A stretch of DNA of 64,000 nt from assembly GCF_000758545.1 (NCBI RefSeq), contig NZ_CP009279.1, positions 248,001 to 312,000 on the forward strand. Reading direction: 5' to 3'. The position numbers were made by a program, and so were the translations under genes. This document shows positions 53,802 to 62,796 of the stretch, piece by piece (position 1 is the first letter of the stretch; each line of letters opens with the position of its first letter). The stretch comes from Paenibacillus sp. FSL H7-0737. Its GTDB lineage: Bacteria > Bacillota > Bacilli > Paenibacillales > Paenibacillaceae. Under the pieces are notes generated by a model that saw only the letters and a program-made list of their open reading frames with translations, was not told the DNA's origin and did not search any database.

Positions 53802-55418
53802 ATGCGTAAAGGATTATCTGGAGTTATTACTTTGATTTTGTTAACATTTTTGATTAGTGCGTGCTCCGGAGGGAACACCGCCACTTCTACAAATAAAAAT
53901 CAGACACCTGCTACTAATGATGGAACGACAGCAAGCACTGAGATAAAAGATGGAGGCAACTTGATTATTGGAGTCGCTGCTGATCCTGTTATTCTAAATC
54001 CGAACTACGCGGGTGACCGTGTCAGTCTTACGATTGACCAAGCGCTCTATGCTCCACTGTTCCAAGTAAATGATGGTAAGAAGACCTTCTACTTGGCAGA
54101 CAGCCTGACCCTTTCAGAAGATAACCTGACTTATACGTTGAAGCTGAAAAGCGGACTGACATGGCATGACGGAGAAAAGCTTACTGCTGACGATGTCGTG
54201 TTCACGATTGATAGCATCCTCGATGAGAAGCAAAACAGCATGTTGAGAGCGAACTTATTCATCGGTGATAAACCCGTTAAGGCCGTTAAGGTGGATGATC
54301 TGACCGTAGAGTTCAAGCTTCCGCAGGTCAGCCCAGCTTTTGAAGCTACACTAGTGCAAGTATTTCCGATTCCAAAGCATATTTTTGAAAATGAGACGGA
54401 TCTAGAGAAAAGCACCAAGAATGCTAATCCTGTTGGATCTGGACCATTTAAATTTAAAGAATATAAAGCGGGCGAATATGTTACATTAGAAAGATTTGAT
54501 AACTACTTTGGTGGCAAACCACATCTTGATTCTGTTACGTACCGGATTGCTAAAGATACGAATGCTGCGAATCTCGCACTTCAGAGTGGTGAGATCAACA
54601 TTAAATATCTAGATCCACAGGATGTTGGAACGATTGAAGCTTCGAACAATTTCGAAATTCTTCCTTATAGTGAAGGCCGATTGTCGTACCTGTTGTTCAA
54701 CGCGAACAGCGATAGAGGTGCTCTTGCTAAAAAAGAAGTTCGTCAAGCCTTGTCTCTAGCACTAAGCCGTGATGAAATCATTCAGGCTGCTTATTCCTCT
54801 AGCGAGTATGCTGACCCGGCGAAGTCATTCTTGACTCCGGATGCATTGTTCTATACTAATGACGTACCTTCTTTCGATAATGATGTGGAAAAAGCGAAAG
54901 AGCTTCTGCAATCGGCAGGGGTTAGCGATCTGAAATTGAGATTGATTGTATCGAGCGGTAATAAAGCTCAGGAAGCCATTTCACTATACGTGCAGCAAAA
55001 GCTAAAGGCCATTGGCGCTGAAGTTGAACTGCAAAATATGGATGCCTCGGCATATGGTCAGAAGTTCAGTGATATGAATTCAACAGATTTTGAACTTGCG
55101 ATTGCAGGTTATATTATGGGTTACGATCCTGATGCTTACAGAATTTTGTATACTTCTACTGCTGACTCTAACTACTCGCATTATAATAATGCTGAAGTCG
55201 ATAAGTTGTTCAATGAAGGTGCAGGAGAAGCAGATGTGACTAAACGTGGTGAGATCTATAAGAAGATCCAAGAGATCATTGCTGACGATGCACCGATTTA
55301 TCCAATTGCTAATACTAAGACTATTGTAGCTGTCTCCAAGAACTACGGCGGTCTGGAAGAAGCAGTCTTGAAGCCTGTCGTTATTTTTGAAGATTTATCG
55401 AAAATCTACCTTAAATAA
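53802..55418 (+). CDS. oppA: Oligopeptide ABC transporter substrate-binding lipoprotein
   Basis: Family 5 solute-binding lipoprotein of 538 aa (OppA/DppE/AppA group): signal peptide with lipobox LISAC (C21), Ser/Thr-rich linker, LIIGVAADPVILNPNYAGD and the signature LKSGLTWHDGEKLTADDVVFT. It captures peptides outside the cell for the permease and ATPases encoded downstream. ATG behind GGGGGAGAAACTT. A terminator-like hairpin follows it. Whether the substrate is oligo- or dipeptides, or nickel, is unresolved, so the symbol is a family label. Confidence 0.9.
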   Translation: MRKGLSGVITLILLTFLISACSGGNTATSTNKNQTPATNDGTTASTEIKDGGNLIIGVAADPVILNPNYAGDRVSLTIDQALYAPLFQVNDGKKTFYLADSLTLSEDNLTYTLKLKSGLTWHDGEKLTADDVVFTIDSILDEKQNSMLRANLFIGDKPVKAVKVDDLTVEFKLPQVSPAFEATLVQVFPIPKHIFENETDLEKSTKNANPVGSGPFKFKEYKAGEYVTLERFDNYFGGKPHLDSVTYRIAKDTNAANLALQSGEINIKYLDPQDVGTIEASNNFEILPYSEGRLSYLLFNANSDRGALAKKEVRQALSLALSRDEIIQAAYSSSEYADPAKSFLTPDALFYTNDVPSFDNDVEKAKELLQSAGVSDLKLRLIVSSGNKAQEAISLYVQQKLKAIGAEVELQNMDASAYGQKFSDMNSTDFELAIAGYIMGYDPDAYRILYTSTADSNYSHYNNAEVDKLFNEGAGEADVTKRGEIYKKIQEIIADDAPIYPIANTKTIVAVSKNYGGLEEAVLKPVVIFEDLSKIYLK

Positions 55419-55425
55419 AAACGGG

Positions 55426-55459
55426 AAAAAGTAAGCTGGGTTATCCAGCTTACTTTTTT
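55426..55459 (+). terminator. Attenuating terminator between oppA and oppB
   Basis: AAAAGTAAGCTGG/CCAGCTTACTTTT stem followed by T6 in the 69-bp gap. It would lower permease expression relative to the binding protein. Confidence 0.85.
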
Positions 55460-55487
55460 ACCGATACAGAACTGGGAGAATAAACGT

Positions 55488-56438
55488 ATGAGACAACTTA
55501 TCGTCCGAAGATTACTGCAAACCCTGCCGATGTTGTTTTTTGTTTCGGTTGTGTGCTTTGCGATGATTAAGCTGGCTCCGGGGGATCCGGTATTATCCTT
55601 CGTTACGCCGAATATGCACGCAGATGATATTGAGCGCATCCGGCATAACCTTGGGCTGGATAAGCCAGCCTACATTCAATATTTAATCTGGATTAAAGAA
55701 ATATTGCAGGGGAATTTCGGTTATTCCCTAGTGAATCATCAGCCAGTATTGGATCAAATTCTAGAACGCCTGCCTGCAACGGCAGGTTTGATGGGTTCTG
55801 CGATCGGTCTCGCTGTTTTGCTGGCGATTCCACTCGGTCTTATTGCTGGAGCAAACCGGAACCGCTGGGTAGATAAGCTGATTAATTTCTTATCCTATGT
55901 CGGAATATCCGTGCCTTTGTTTTGGCTTGCCATCTTACTAATGTACTTATTCGCGATTAAGCTGCATCTGCTTCCTATTATGGGGATGCGAACGATTGGT
56001 GTGGAATCGGCGTTTGATGTATTCAAGCATGGTATCCTGCCTTGCACCGTGCTTGCTTTTGGATTCTTGGCTGGTTATGTGCGATACATTCGCTCTAGTA
56101 CCATTGGACAGCTAAAAGAAGAGTACGTGCAGATTCAATATGCTTTTGGATCTAACAAGACAACGATTCTGTTTCGTCATGTAATGAAGCATGTGTTGCT
56201 TCCTGTAATTACATTGCTCGGGATGTCTATGGGTGATCTGGTGGCAGGTGCAATTGTTACAGAAACAGTATTTTCATGGCCAGGTATTGGCTCTTTGGGG
56301 ATGACTGCAGTTAAAGGGATGGATTACCCCGTGATTATGGGAATTACTCTATTCTCCTCTTTAATGCTGATCATCGGTAATCTGGTCGCGGATATTCTAT
56401 ATAGCTTCGTGGACCCACGAATTAAATTAACGAGGTGA
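55488..56438 (+). CDS. oppB: Oligopeptide ABC transporter permease, OppB type
   Basis: A 316-aa permease: MRQLIVRRLLQTLPMLFFVS start, FGYSLVNHQPV, and the EAA-like loop LKEEYVQIQYAFGSNKTTIL, split here, with FRHVMKHVLLPVITLLG after it. Six membrane segments. ATG behind CTGGGAG. Overlaps nothing; oppC follows after 4 bp. Confidence 0.93.
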   Translation: MRQLIVRRLLQTLPMLFFVSVVCFAMIKLAPGDPVLSFVTPNMHADDIERIRHNLGLDKPAYIQYLIWIKEILQGNFGYSLVNHQPVLDQILERLPATAGLMGSAIGLAVLLAIPLGLIAGANRNRWVDKLINFLSYVGISVPLFWLAILLMYLFAIKLHLLPIMGMRTIGVESAFDVFKHGILPCTVLAFGFLAGYVRYIRSSTIGQLKEEYVQIQYAFGSNKTTILFRHVMKHVLLPVITLLGMSMGDLVAGAIVTETVFSWPGIGSLGMTAVKGMDYPVIMGITLFSSLMLIIGNLVADILYSFVDPRIKLTR

Positions 56439-56442
56439 CCTC

Positions 56443-57288
56443 ATGAATCGCAGTAAATGGAAAAGTGTTGGAGATGAGCTATTTACGAATAAATTGGGCG
56501 TCGCAGCCCTCATTACTTTAATCATCTTCTCACTGGGCTCTATATTTGCTTTTTTATCTGGACATGATCCGAATGCGATGGATGTTCTGGCACGTCTGAA
56601 ATCGCCGGGAGCCGATCACTGGTTCGGGACGGATGACTATGGCCGGGATTATTTTGCCCGCGCATTATATGGTGGCCGGGTATCACTGCTAGTTGGCTTT
56701 GCTTCAATGATCATTGCTACAGGCATAGGTGTGACGGTGGGCGTAATCAGTGGATTCTTTGGCGGATGGGTTGATAATCTTCTCATGCGGATGCTTGATG
56801 TAGTGCTGTCCATTCCTTCTTTCTTAGTTCTGCTGCTGCTTAGCGTATTTCTGAAGCCGAGTGTTGGGAATATCATCATTATTATTGCTCTATTAATGTG
56901 GATGAATATCGCCCGTGTCATTCGGGCAGAGACGATGACGATTAAGGAACGCGAATATGTACTCTATGCAAAAGCCTCCGGACAGAGCAATTTCGGAATT
57001 ATTTGGCGTCATATTCTTCCGGGGCTAGTGCCTGTTGTCATTGTAGGTGCGACGAATAATATCGCTTCGGCGATAATGATGGAGTCGTCCCTAAGTTTCC
57101 TCGGGTTCGGGGTACAGCCTCCGAATGCGACTTGGGGCAGTATGCTTAACAATGCGCAGGGATATATCGCTCAAGCGCCATATCTGGCTTTATTCCCTGG
57201 ATTATTGATACTATTAACGGTACTGAGCTTTAATGTTTTGGGTGATATTTTGCGGGTAGGCTTTGAACCGAAGCTGATCCGAAGATAG
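56443..57288 (+). CDS. oppC: Oligopeptide ABC transporter permease, OppC type
   Basis: A 281-aa permease: HWFGTDDYGRDYFARALYGG, split at the hallmark DDYGRD; RVSLLVGFASMIIATGIGV; and the EAA loop EREYVLYAKASGQSNFGIIW. Six membrane segments. ATG behind GAGGTGACCTC. Confidence 0.93.
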   Translation: MNRSKWKSVGDELFTNKLGVAALITLIIFSLGSIFAFLSGHDPNAMDVLARLKSPGADHWFGTDDYGRDYFARALYGGRVSLLVGFASMIIATGIGVTVGVISGFFGGWVDNLLMRMLDVVLSIPSFLVLLLLSVFLKPSVGNIIIIIALLMWMNIARVIRAETMTIKEREYVLYAKASGQSNFGIIWRHILPGLVPVVIVGATNNIASAIMMESSLSFLGFGVQPPNATWGSMLNNAQGYIAQAPYLALFPGLLILLTVLSFNVLGDILRVGFEPKLIRR

Positions 57289-57303
57289 GAGTGTGAAGAC
57301 ATC

Positions 57304-58323
57304 ATGACGGAACGGCTATTGTCTGTCGAGGATTTGAAGGTTTCGTTCCATACAAGGGACGGAGAGAATCAAGCAGTTCGCGGCGTTAGCTTTCATATAG
57401 ATGCTGGTGAGACGGTAGGAATCGTCGGAGAATCTGGTAGTGGGAAGAGTGTAACTGCCAAGGCGATTATGTCGTTAATTACACCTCCGGGTAAAATTAT
57501 CGGTGGAAATATTAATTTTCGGGGTGAGAATTTATCGAACCTTTCGGAAAAAGAGTGGAGAAAGCTACGCGGCAATCGTATAGCAATGGTGTTTCAGGAC
57601 CCCATGACCTCTCTTAATCCTGTAAAAAAAATCGGCCAGCAGCTTACGGAAGTCATCCGTCGGCATCGGGGTTTAAATAAACAAGAAGCGCTTAAAGAGG
57701 CAGCAAGCATCTTGCGTCAGGTAGGAATTAATAATCCTGAACAGCGGCTGCAGCAATATCCGCATGAATTCAGCGGCGGGATGCGCCAGCGGGTCATGAT
57801 CGCCATGGCTCTTTCCTGTAAGCCAGAGCTATTGATTGCGGATGAGCCGACAACTGCGCTCGATGTAACAATACAGGCGCAAATTCTCGATCTTTTTAAA
57901 GAGTTGAAAAATAATACCAGTACAGCTGTAGCGCTCATTACCCATGACTTGGGTGTGGTAGCACAGGTATGTACACGGGTTATCGTAATGTATGGTGGAC
58001 TTGTGATGGAGGAGGGCACGGTAGAGGATATCTTTTATCGCCCACAGCATCCTTACACGAAAGGTCTGCTTCGCTCGATTCCAAAACGTGACGGCAAGTC
58101 GCGGGAACGCCTTGTCCCTATCGAAGGCACACCTCCGGATTTGCTGGATCCCCCTTCGGGCTGTCCATTTATGGAACGTTGCCCTAATGCTTTTGCTCGT
58201 TGCAGCGAACGTCCTCCGGTCATCGAATTATCGCCTGGCCATCGTTCGATGTGCTGGCTGGCAGACGGTGTGCAGGAGACTCCAGCCGTAGCTGGTGTTG
58301 AAGGGAGCGGTTCTGTTGAGTGA
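57304..58323 (+). CDS. oppD: Oligopeptide ABC transporter ATPase, OppD type
   Basis: A 339-aa ABC ATPase: Walker A GESGSGKSVTAKAIM, signature FSGGMRQRVMIAMALS, Walker B LLIADEPTTALDVT, switch His in ALITHDLGVVAQV, and the OppD-type C-terminal cysteine cluster CPFMERCPNAFARCSERPP. Last codons overlap the start of oppF. Confidence 0.94.
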   Translation: MTERLLSVEDLKVSFHTRDGENQAVRGVSFHIDAGETVGIVGESGSGKSVTAKAIMSLITPPGKIIGGNINFRGENLSNLSEKEWRKLRGNRIAMVFQDPMTSLNPVKKIGQQLTEVIRRHRGLNKQEALKEAASILRQVGINNPEQRLQQYPHEFSGGMRQRVMIAMALSCKPELLIADEPTTALDVTIQAQILDLFKELKNNTSTAVALITHDLGVVAQVCTRVIVMYGGLVMEEGTVEDIFYRPQHPYTKGLLRSIPKRDGKSRERLVPIEGTPPDLLDPPSGCPFMERCPNAFARCSERPPVIELSPGHRSMCWLADGVQETPAVAGVEGSGSVE

Positions 58324-59233
58324 TAATAAGATTCTAGTGGACGTAAATAATCTGAAGAAACATTTCTCCAAAGGCAAGGATATATGGGGACGTAACACAT
58401 CAGTGCTTAAGGCGGTAGATGGCGTAAGCTTTCAGATTCGTCAGGGGGAGACCTTTGGACTGGTCGGAGAGTCGGGGAGCGGCAAGTCCACGGTTGGACG
58501 CTGCTTGCTGCGATTGTATGACTATACAGATGGTGAAGTGTCTTTTGACGGGCAGCCGCTGAGCAAGCTTGGAGAGAAGCAGCTTAAGCCTTTTCGCAGA
58601 CGGATTCAATCGATCTTTCAAGATCCATATTCCTCGTTGAATCCAAGCCTGAATGTACTTGATCTGATCAGTGAGCCTATGAAAATCCACGGGATCCACG
58701 AAGGCGACGAGCGTATAGAGGCTGTTGCGGCACTGCTGGATAAGGTGGGTTTAAAAAGAGAGCATCTTTATCGCTTTCCTCATGAATTCAGTGGCGGGCA
58801 ACGCCAACGGATTTCGATCGCTCGGGCATTATCTGTGAAACCTGAATTCGTAGTGTGCGATGAACCAATCTCAGCGCTGGATGTATCTGTTCAGGCTCAG
58901 GTAGTGAATATGCTGGAGGATTTGCAGTCGGAATTTGGGTTGACCTACCTCTTTGTTGCGCACGATCTGTCGATGGTACGGCATATTTCGGACCGGATTG
59001 GCGTGATGTATGGCGGTCGTCTCGTAGAAGTAGCCGAAAGTGACGAACTATACGAGAACCCTATTCATCCTTATACGAAGGCGCTGCTATCTTCGATTTT
59101 GGAGACGGACCCTAAGCGGGCTAATCAGAGAATTATTTTAGATGGATATTCGGCAGAGTACGGCAGGGCTGAGACCTCTACATTGCAGGAAGTTAGTCCG
59201 GGTCATTATGTTGCTTATGATTTCACGGAATAA
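58316..59233 (+). CDS. oppF: Oligopeptide ABC transporter ATPase, OppF type
   Basis: A 305-aa ABC ATPase: VDVNNLKKHFSKGKDIWGRN, Walker A GESGSGKSTVGRCLL, signature FSGGQRQRISIARALS, Walker B VVCDEPISALDVS, AHDLSMVRHISDRIGVMYGG. The start is TTG 58316 (TTGAGTGA), which overlaps the oppD stop and follows GAAGGGAGCGG. It completes the transporter; the C-terminal Cys cluster of other OppF proteins is absent. Confidence 0.93.
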   Translation: MSDNKILVDVNNLKKHFSKGKDIWGRNTSVLKAVDGVSFQIRQGETFGLVGESGSGKSTVGRCLLRLYDYTDGEVSFDGQPLSKLGEKQLKPFRRRIQSIFQDPYSSLNPSLNVLDLISEPMKIHGIHEGDERIEAVAALLDKVGLKREHLYRFPHEFSGGQRQRISIARALSVKPEFVVCDEPISALDVSVQAQVVNMLEDLQSEFGLTYLFVAHDLSMVRHISDRIGVMYGGRLVEVAESDELYENPIHPYTKALLSSILETDPKRANQRIILDGYSAEYGRAETSTLQEVSPGHYVAYDFTE

Positions 59234-59267
59234 GTAGAATCTATATACAGGTATGGGGGGAATCAGG

Positions 59268-59723
59268 ATGTCAGACAGTTTGAACCGGGTAAAGTTATCC
59301 CAGTGGGATGCTTTACTGGTAGAATCACTTCGCGCTTTGGGCTGGTCCAATGAGGATATTCTTCGTAAAGTGGCGGAGGGCGATTTGCCCGTTGACGAGA
59401 GTGAATACGAATTTGATTATAAGCAGTTGACCACTTTACAAGCGGAGCAGCCAGAATTGTTCGAGCAAGCGGTGAAGACAGGCTATCAGATCAAGTACAA
59501 CACGATTCGTGGCATTCGTAGCTGGATATGGGTTGTTCTTGGTAAAGAGGCAGAGTTGGAGCTTGAAGAGGGTAAAGAAGCCATAGAAATAGTATTGACG
59601 ACAGCCGAGAAGAACCGGCTGGAATCTGTGCTGTCATTCGGCTGGCAGATTCACGGTGGAGCCGGCGTGGAAGACGGTGCCAGCGCTAACGCAAGCTACC
59701 GGATCGAGCCGATTCAACGATAG
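59268..59723 (+). CDS. Small protein of unknown function downstream of oppF
   Basis: A 151-aa soluble acidic protein (MSDSLNRVKLSQWDALLVES). A helical N-terminal part includes ALGWSNEDILRKVAEGDLP; the middle has IKYNTIRGIRSWIWVVLG. ATG 59268 follows GGGGGGAATCAGG. It is 34 bp after oppF and shares its strand, so it may be the last gene of that transcription unit. No family recognised. Confidence 0.7.
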   Translation: MSDSLNRVKLSQWDALLVESLRALGWSNEDILRKVAEGDLPVDESEYEFDYKQLTTLQAEQPELFEQAVKTGYQIKYNTIRGIRSWIWVVLGKEAELELEEGKEAIEIVLTTAEKNRLESVLSFGWQIHGGAGVEDGASANASYRIEPIQR

Positions 59724-59750
59724 CCTCTCCGAGCAGAGAAGAAATAAAGA

Positions 59751-59796
59751 AAGAACGCCCTTACCTTTTCCTCATGGAAAGGATAAGGGCGTTCTT
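59751..59796. terminator. Bidirectional terminator
   Basis: AAGAACGCCCTTA/TAAGGGCGTTCTT stem extended by CTTTTCC/GGAAAG with a TCAT loop. Confidence 0.85.
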
Positions 59797-59798
59797 GG

Positions 59799-60632
59799 TT
59801 AGTTCACTTCAATCCGGCCACGCCGGAAGCTGATTTCTGCTTTGCCGGTGTGCAGCTGCCACATATGCCAGAATACAAACGGAACAATCATAATAAAGTT
59901 GATGATTCCCCAATAGTTCATGACGTCTGCATTGTACCACGATGAAGCATCCATTAGTGTCGGGAACAGGCTAACGAAGCATGCACGTAGAAGTAGATGT
60001 GCCGCTAATGTATAGACCCGCGCAATGATGTAGAGTTCTGGGCGGCGTTTGATGATGGGATAGAGCTCGGCTGCGAGAAGAATGCATAGCGAGCTTGCAA
60101 AGAACTTCGGACTCTCGGCATAGACGAAGGCTGCATTCCAAGTTGTATAGAGGAAGTTCCAGCCGATTGTCGTATATGCAATGAGATCGCCGTGTGATTC
60201 TGTAGAAATTTTCCAATATTTTGGCGCAAAAGGGATGGTTATACATAATAGGAGGCCGGTAAGCGCATTGAACGTATTCCCCATCGTAAAGTCTTTAATG
60301 GTCGCTTCCATGATATTAAGGAATAGAACGCCATATACGAACCACAATACCCAATCCTTCTGTAACCCATTCCAGAACGGTCCTTTTCGTTTCTCGTAGT
60401 TAGCAATACGAATGAATCCAACAAATATCGTAGGAAGAATTACACTTAAAATCTTTGCCCACCGAAACCAGCCTTCTACACCGCCCATAAGCCATAAGGG
60501 AAAGGTTAGTAAAGAAGCAATCCAGAACCAGTGGGCAAACTTATAATGCTTGCGCATGATACTGACAACAATAAGAAGCAGAACTATGTAGCCGATCATA
60601 CTAACGCCGTACTGCCATGCAGGAATATCCAT
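59799..60632 (-). CDS. Multipass membrane protein of unknown function (DUF5692-like)
   Basis: A 277-aa protein with about eight hydrophobic segments (GVSMIGYIVLLLIVVSIM; ILSVILPTIFVGFIRIA; MNYWGIINFIMIVPFVFW) and a short basic tail. It resembles the uncharacterised Firmicutes DUF5692 family (from memory). ATG 60632 follows AAAAGGAGGTTTATC. Divergent from a TetR regulator, which probably represses it. No transport or enzyme motif is visible. Confidence 0.72.
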   Translation of the reverse strand: MDIPAWQYGVSMIGYIVLLLIVVSIMRKHYKFAHWFWIASLLTFPLWLMGGVEGWFRWAKILSVILPTIFVGFIRIANYEKRKGPFWNGLQKDWVLWFVYGVLFLNIMEATIKDFTMGNTFNALTGLLLCITIPFAPKYWKISTESHGDLIAYTTIGWNFLYTTWNAAFVYAESPKFFASSLCILLAAELYPIIKRRPELYIIARVYTLAAHLLLRACFVSLFPTLMDASSWYNADVMNYWGIINFIMIVPFVFWHMWQLHTGKAEISFRRGRIEVN

Positions 60633-60856
60633 GATAAACCTCCTTTTTTGTGAAAGCGTAATCAATTTGTGCCGATACTGAGCTTCAACCCTACAAAGCT
60701 TGGTTAATTCATAAACATAACAACTGTTCGGTTTTATTGTATTAGGAATTAATTGGTTCTGTCTGTGCTAATTAACACACAAAAAACAAAGTAGATTCAG
60801 TACTCTTTTCATATAAAAATAATTCGCAACAAGCGATTTAGTTGGGCGGGGAGTTT
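60633..60856. promoter_or_regulatory. Divergent intergenic region with possible TetR operator
   Basis: Contains arms TTAATTGG and CTAATTAA (about 60749-60776) forming an imperfect inverted repeat between the two divergent genes. No clear promoters assigned. Confidence 0.3.
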
Positions 60857-61453
60857 ATGTCTGAGGATAAAAAATTACATATTATTGAGGCGACGAATCG
60901 TGTTATCTATCGAATGGGTATTGCGGGTACGACTATGCGGAGAATTGCCGATGAAGCCGGGCTTAGCACGGGGGCGTTGTATCATCATTACAATAGTAAA
61001 GAAGAGATTCTTTATGATGCGATGGATCGCAGTCTATCCGTATCTACGAGAATTGCCGAGGAGGTACAGCAAGGGAAGTATAGCCGCGGGGAAGTTATTG
61101 AGCAAATCAGCGAGAATGTGAAAGATCGTTTTAACAAAATAGATGACAATCGAATGCAGTTCTATCTTGCCCAGGAAGCGATACTCGGGAACGAGGAAAT
61201 CTCCAATCAATTGAAAGTTAAGTATAAGAAATGGATTGGTCATACCGAGGAGCTGTTACAACGATTGTACGAAAAACAACCCGGGAAATACAATAAAGCC
61301 ATTGCCTCATTGCTGATTGGAGCTATTGACGGGATCGTTATGCAGACGCTGCTGGGTGTGGCGAATACGGATGATATTGAAGATATTTCCGAGGTATACC
61401 ACAAGCTTCTTGTAGAAGGCATTCCGAAGCTGTTAGCAGCATGGGATGAATAA
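60857..61453 (+). CDS. TetR/AcrR-family transcriptional regulator
   Basis: A 198-aa regulator: helix-turn-helix IIEATNRVIYRMGIAGTTMR, split at GTTMRRIADEAG, then LSTGALYHHYNSKEEILYDA. The C-terminal ligand and dimer domain is helical. ATG 60857 follows GGGGAG. It is divergent from the DUF5692-like membrane protein, a classic local-repressor layout. Followed by a strong hairpin. Confidence 0.92.
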   Translation: MSEDKKLHIIEATNRVIYRMGIAGTTMRRIADEAGLSTGALYHHYNSKEEILYDAMDRSLSVSTRIAEEVQQGKYSRGEVIEQISENVKDRFNKIDDNRMQFYLAQEAILGNEEISNQLKVKYKKWIGHTEELLQRLYEKQPGKYNKAIASLLIGAIDGIVMQTLLGVANTDDIEDISEVYHKLLVEGIPKLLAAWDE

Positions 61454-61500
61454 CGCAGAGCGTGGCGGTACGGCTAATCCTTCTGCGTGTAATTCACAGA

Positions 61501-61536
61501 ATGAAACTCCCCGCAGCTTGCTGCGGGGAGTTTCAT
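61501..61536. terminator. Perfect palindromic terminator hairpin between convergent genes
   Basis: 16-bp perfect arms ATGAAACTCCCCGCAG/CTGCGGGGAGTTTCAT with loop CTTG. T-tracts are weak, but the stem is very stable; its end touches the stop codon of the phosphoesterase gene. Confidence 0.75.
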
Positions 61537-62402
61537 TATACGTTTACTGCTGTATAAGCAACCTCATATTGTGCAGCTTCAATCCAGGTTCCTGTCTTAA
61601 AGTCTCTGCCCCGGACAAGCACTTTATCTCTATATACTTCCACATAGAAGCCTTGGCTGCCTGTCTTATGCTTATCTTCGTTTGTCCAAAGGTAGGCGAC
61701 AGAAGCAGCATTAAACATCGTTGCCATCTCTCCATGGCCAGGGTGCATAGTGTTGTCTACCTCTAGCTCCCAATGGGTGTGACCAGTGAATAACAAGGTC
61801 TGGGGGTGTCTCGAAAGAATCTCTTTTAATTCCTTATCTTGAGTGACACCATACCAATCTTGTGATTCTAACGATCCAGCTACTGTATCTTTAAGCGGTT
61901 GATGCAGGAAAAGAAAGATAGGCTGATCCGGTGAAGCTTGCTCCCCAAGCTTATGCTCCAGCCAATCAAGCTGCTTAGAGGAAAGATGACAGAATTTAGG
62001 CAATCCTTTTTCTGTACCTAGAAAAATAAAATGATAGCCATTAATCCAGTGATCATGATAGGGTCCAGACATTCCAGTCTGTGACGTATACATCCCTAAG
62101 CGAGACTTCCAAATCCCGAGGCCTACATCATGATTACCTAAAGTGAAAGTAATGTCGGGCAAGTCAGCCTTATGTTGATTAATGATACGAAGCATTTCTT
62201 TATATTCAGCAGAAAAACCATGGTTTGTGACATCACCGATATGCATAATCCCACTGCTGCCTTTTCCATGTGCGGCTATATCACGGAGCGCCAGCTCAAA
62301 GTTAAGATTGTACTCATGATTTCGGTCAGCGGTGACATGCGTATCCGTGATGATCTGAAAGGTAATAACAGGCTTCTCTTCAGGTAATGTGTTCGCACTC
62401 AT
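61536..62402 (-). CDS. Metallophosphoesterase
   Basis: A 288-aa calcineurin-like phosphoesterase with all the metal motifs: D-x-H in IITDTHVTAD, GDVTNHG, GNHDVG, the histidine in FLHQPLKD and GHTHWE. No signal peptide. ATG behind GAAGGGGGATGCCTAAAC. Last gene of an operon with an ABC binding protein, a HAD phosphatase and an SMR pump; two phosphatases beside a sugar- or glycerophosphate-type binding protein suggest use of a phosphorylated substrate (inference). Confidence 0.88.
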   Translation of the reverse strand: MSANTLPEEKPVITFQIITDTHVTADRNHEYNLNFELALRDIAAHGKGSSGIMHIGDVTNHGFSAEYKEMLRIINQHKADLPDITFTLGNHDVGLGIWKSRLGMYTSQTGMSGPYHDHWINGYHFIFLGTEKGLPKFCHLSSKQLDWLEHKLGEQASPDQPIFLFLHQPLKDTVAGSLESQDWYGVTQDKELKEILSRHPQTLLFTGHTHWELEVDNTMHPGHGEMATMFNAASVAYLWTNEDKHKTGSQGFYVEVYRDKVLVRGRDFKTGTWIEAAQYEVAYTAVNV

Positions 62403-62454
62403 GTTTAGGCATCCCCCTTCATCGTATGAATCTATGAAACACTCTTGCTGTTCA

Positions 62455-62796
62455 CTAGTGCGTCTTCCCGCTAATGTTCAGTCCTATGATCCCGGTTATG
62501 ATAACGGCTATCCATAGTAGGGAGGACAGGGTTAGCTTTTCTTCGAAAAATAGGGCTCCTATGAAAGAAATGAGGATGATTCCCGCCCCTGACCATATCG
62601 CATAAGCAACGCCTACCTTAATAGAGGTGAGGGCATAATTCAGGGAGGTGAAGCTGGCTCCATAGAACAGGAACATGAGCACGGAAGGCCAGAGCTGAGT
62701 GAACCCCTGAGATATTTTCATTGAGATGGTCCCTGAGAGTTCGAACACAATCGCTAGCATCAGAAACATCCATGTCCAAATTCCTTCTATTTTCAC
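62455..62796 (-). CDS. Small multidrug resistance (SMR) family transporter
   Basis: A 113-aa four-segment membrane protein with the essential Glu in MLAIVFELSGTISMK, split near residue 19, and the YALTSIKVGVAYAIWSGAG helix typical of EmrE/QacC-like proton antiporters. Overlaps the HAD gene by 4 bp (ATGA). Single-gene homodimeric SMR pumps export quaternary amines, guanidinium or other cations; no guanidine riboswitch is visible upstream. Confidence 0.9.
   Translation of the reverse strand: MKIEGIWTWMFLMLAIVFELSGTISMKISQGFTQLWPSVLMFLFYGASFTSLNYALTSIKVGVAYAIWSGAGIILISFIGALFFEEKLTLSSLLWIAVIITGIIGLNISGKTH

Noticed and set aside
59138..59350. Minus-strand ORF across the oppF end
   Set aside because: Overlaps the conserved oppF C-terminus and the start of the next gene, no ribosome site.
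62403..62454. Guanidine riboswitch before the SMR or phosphoesterase gene
   Set aside because: The gaps are too short and no conserved ykkC-type motifs are visible.
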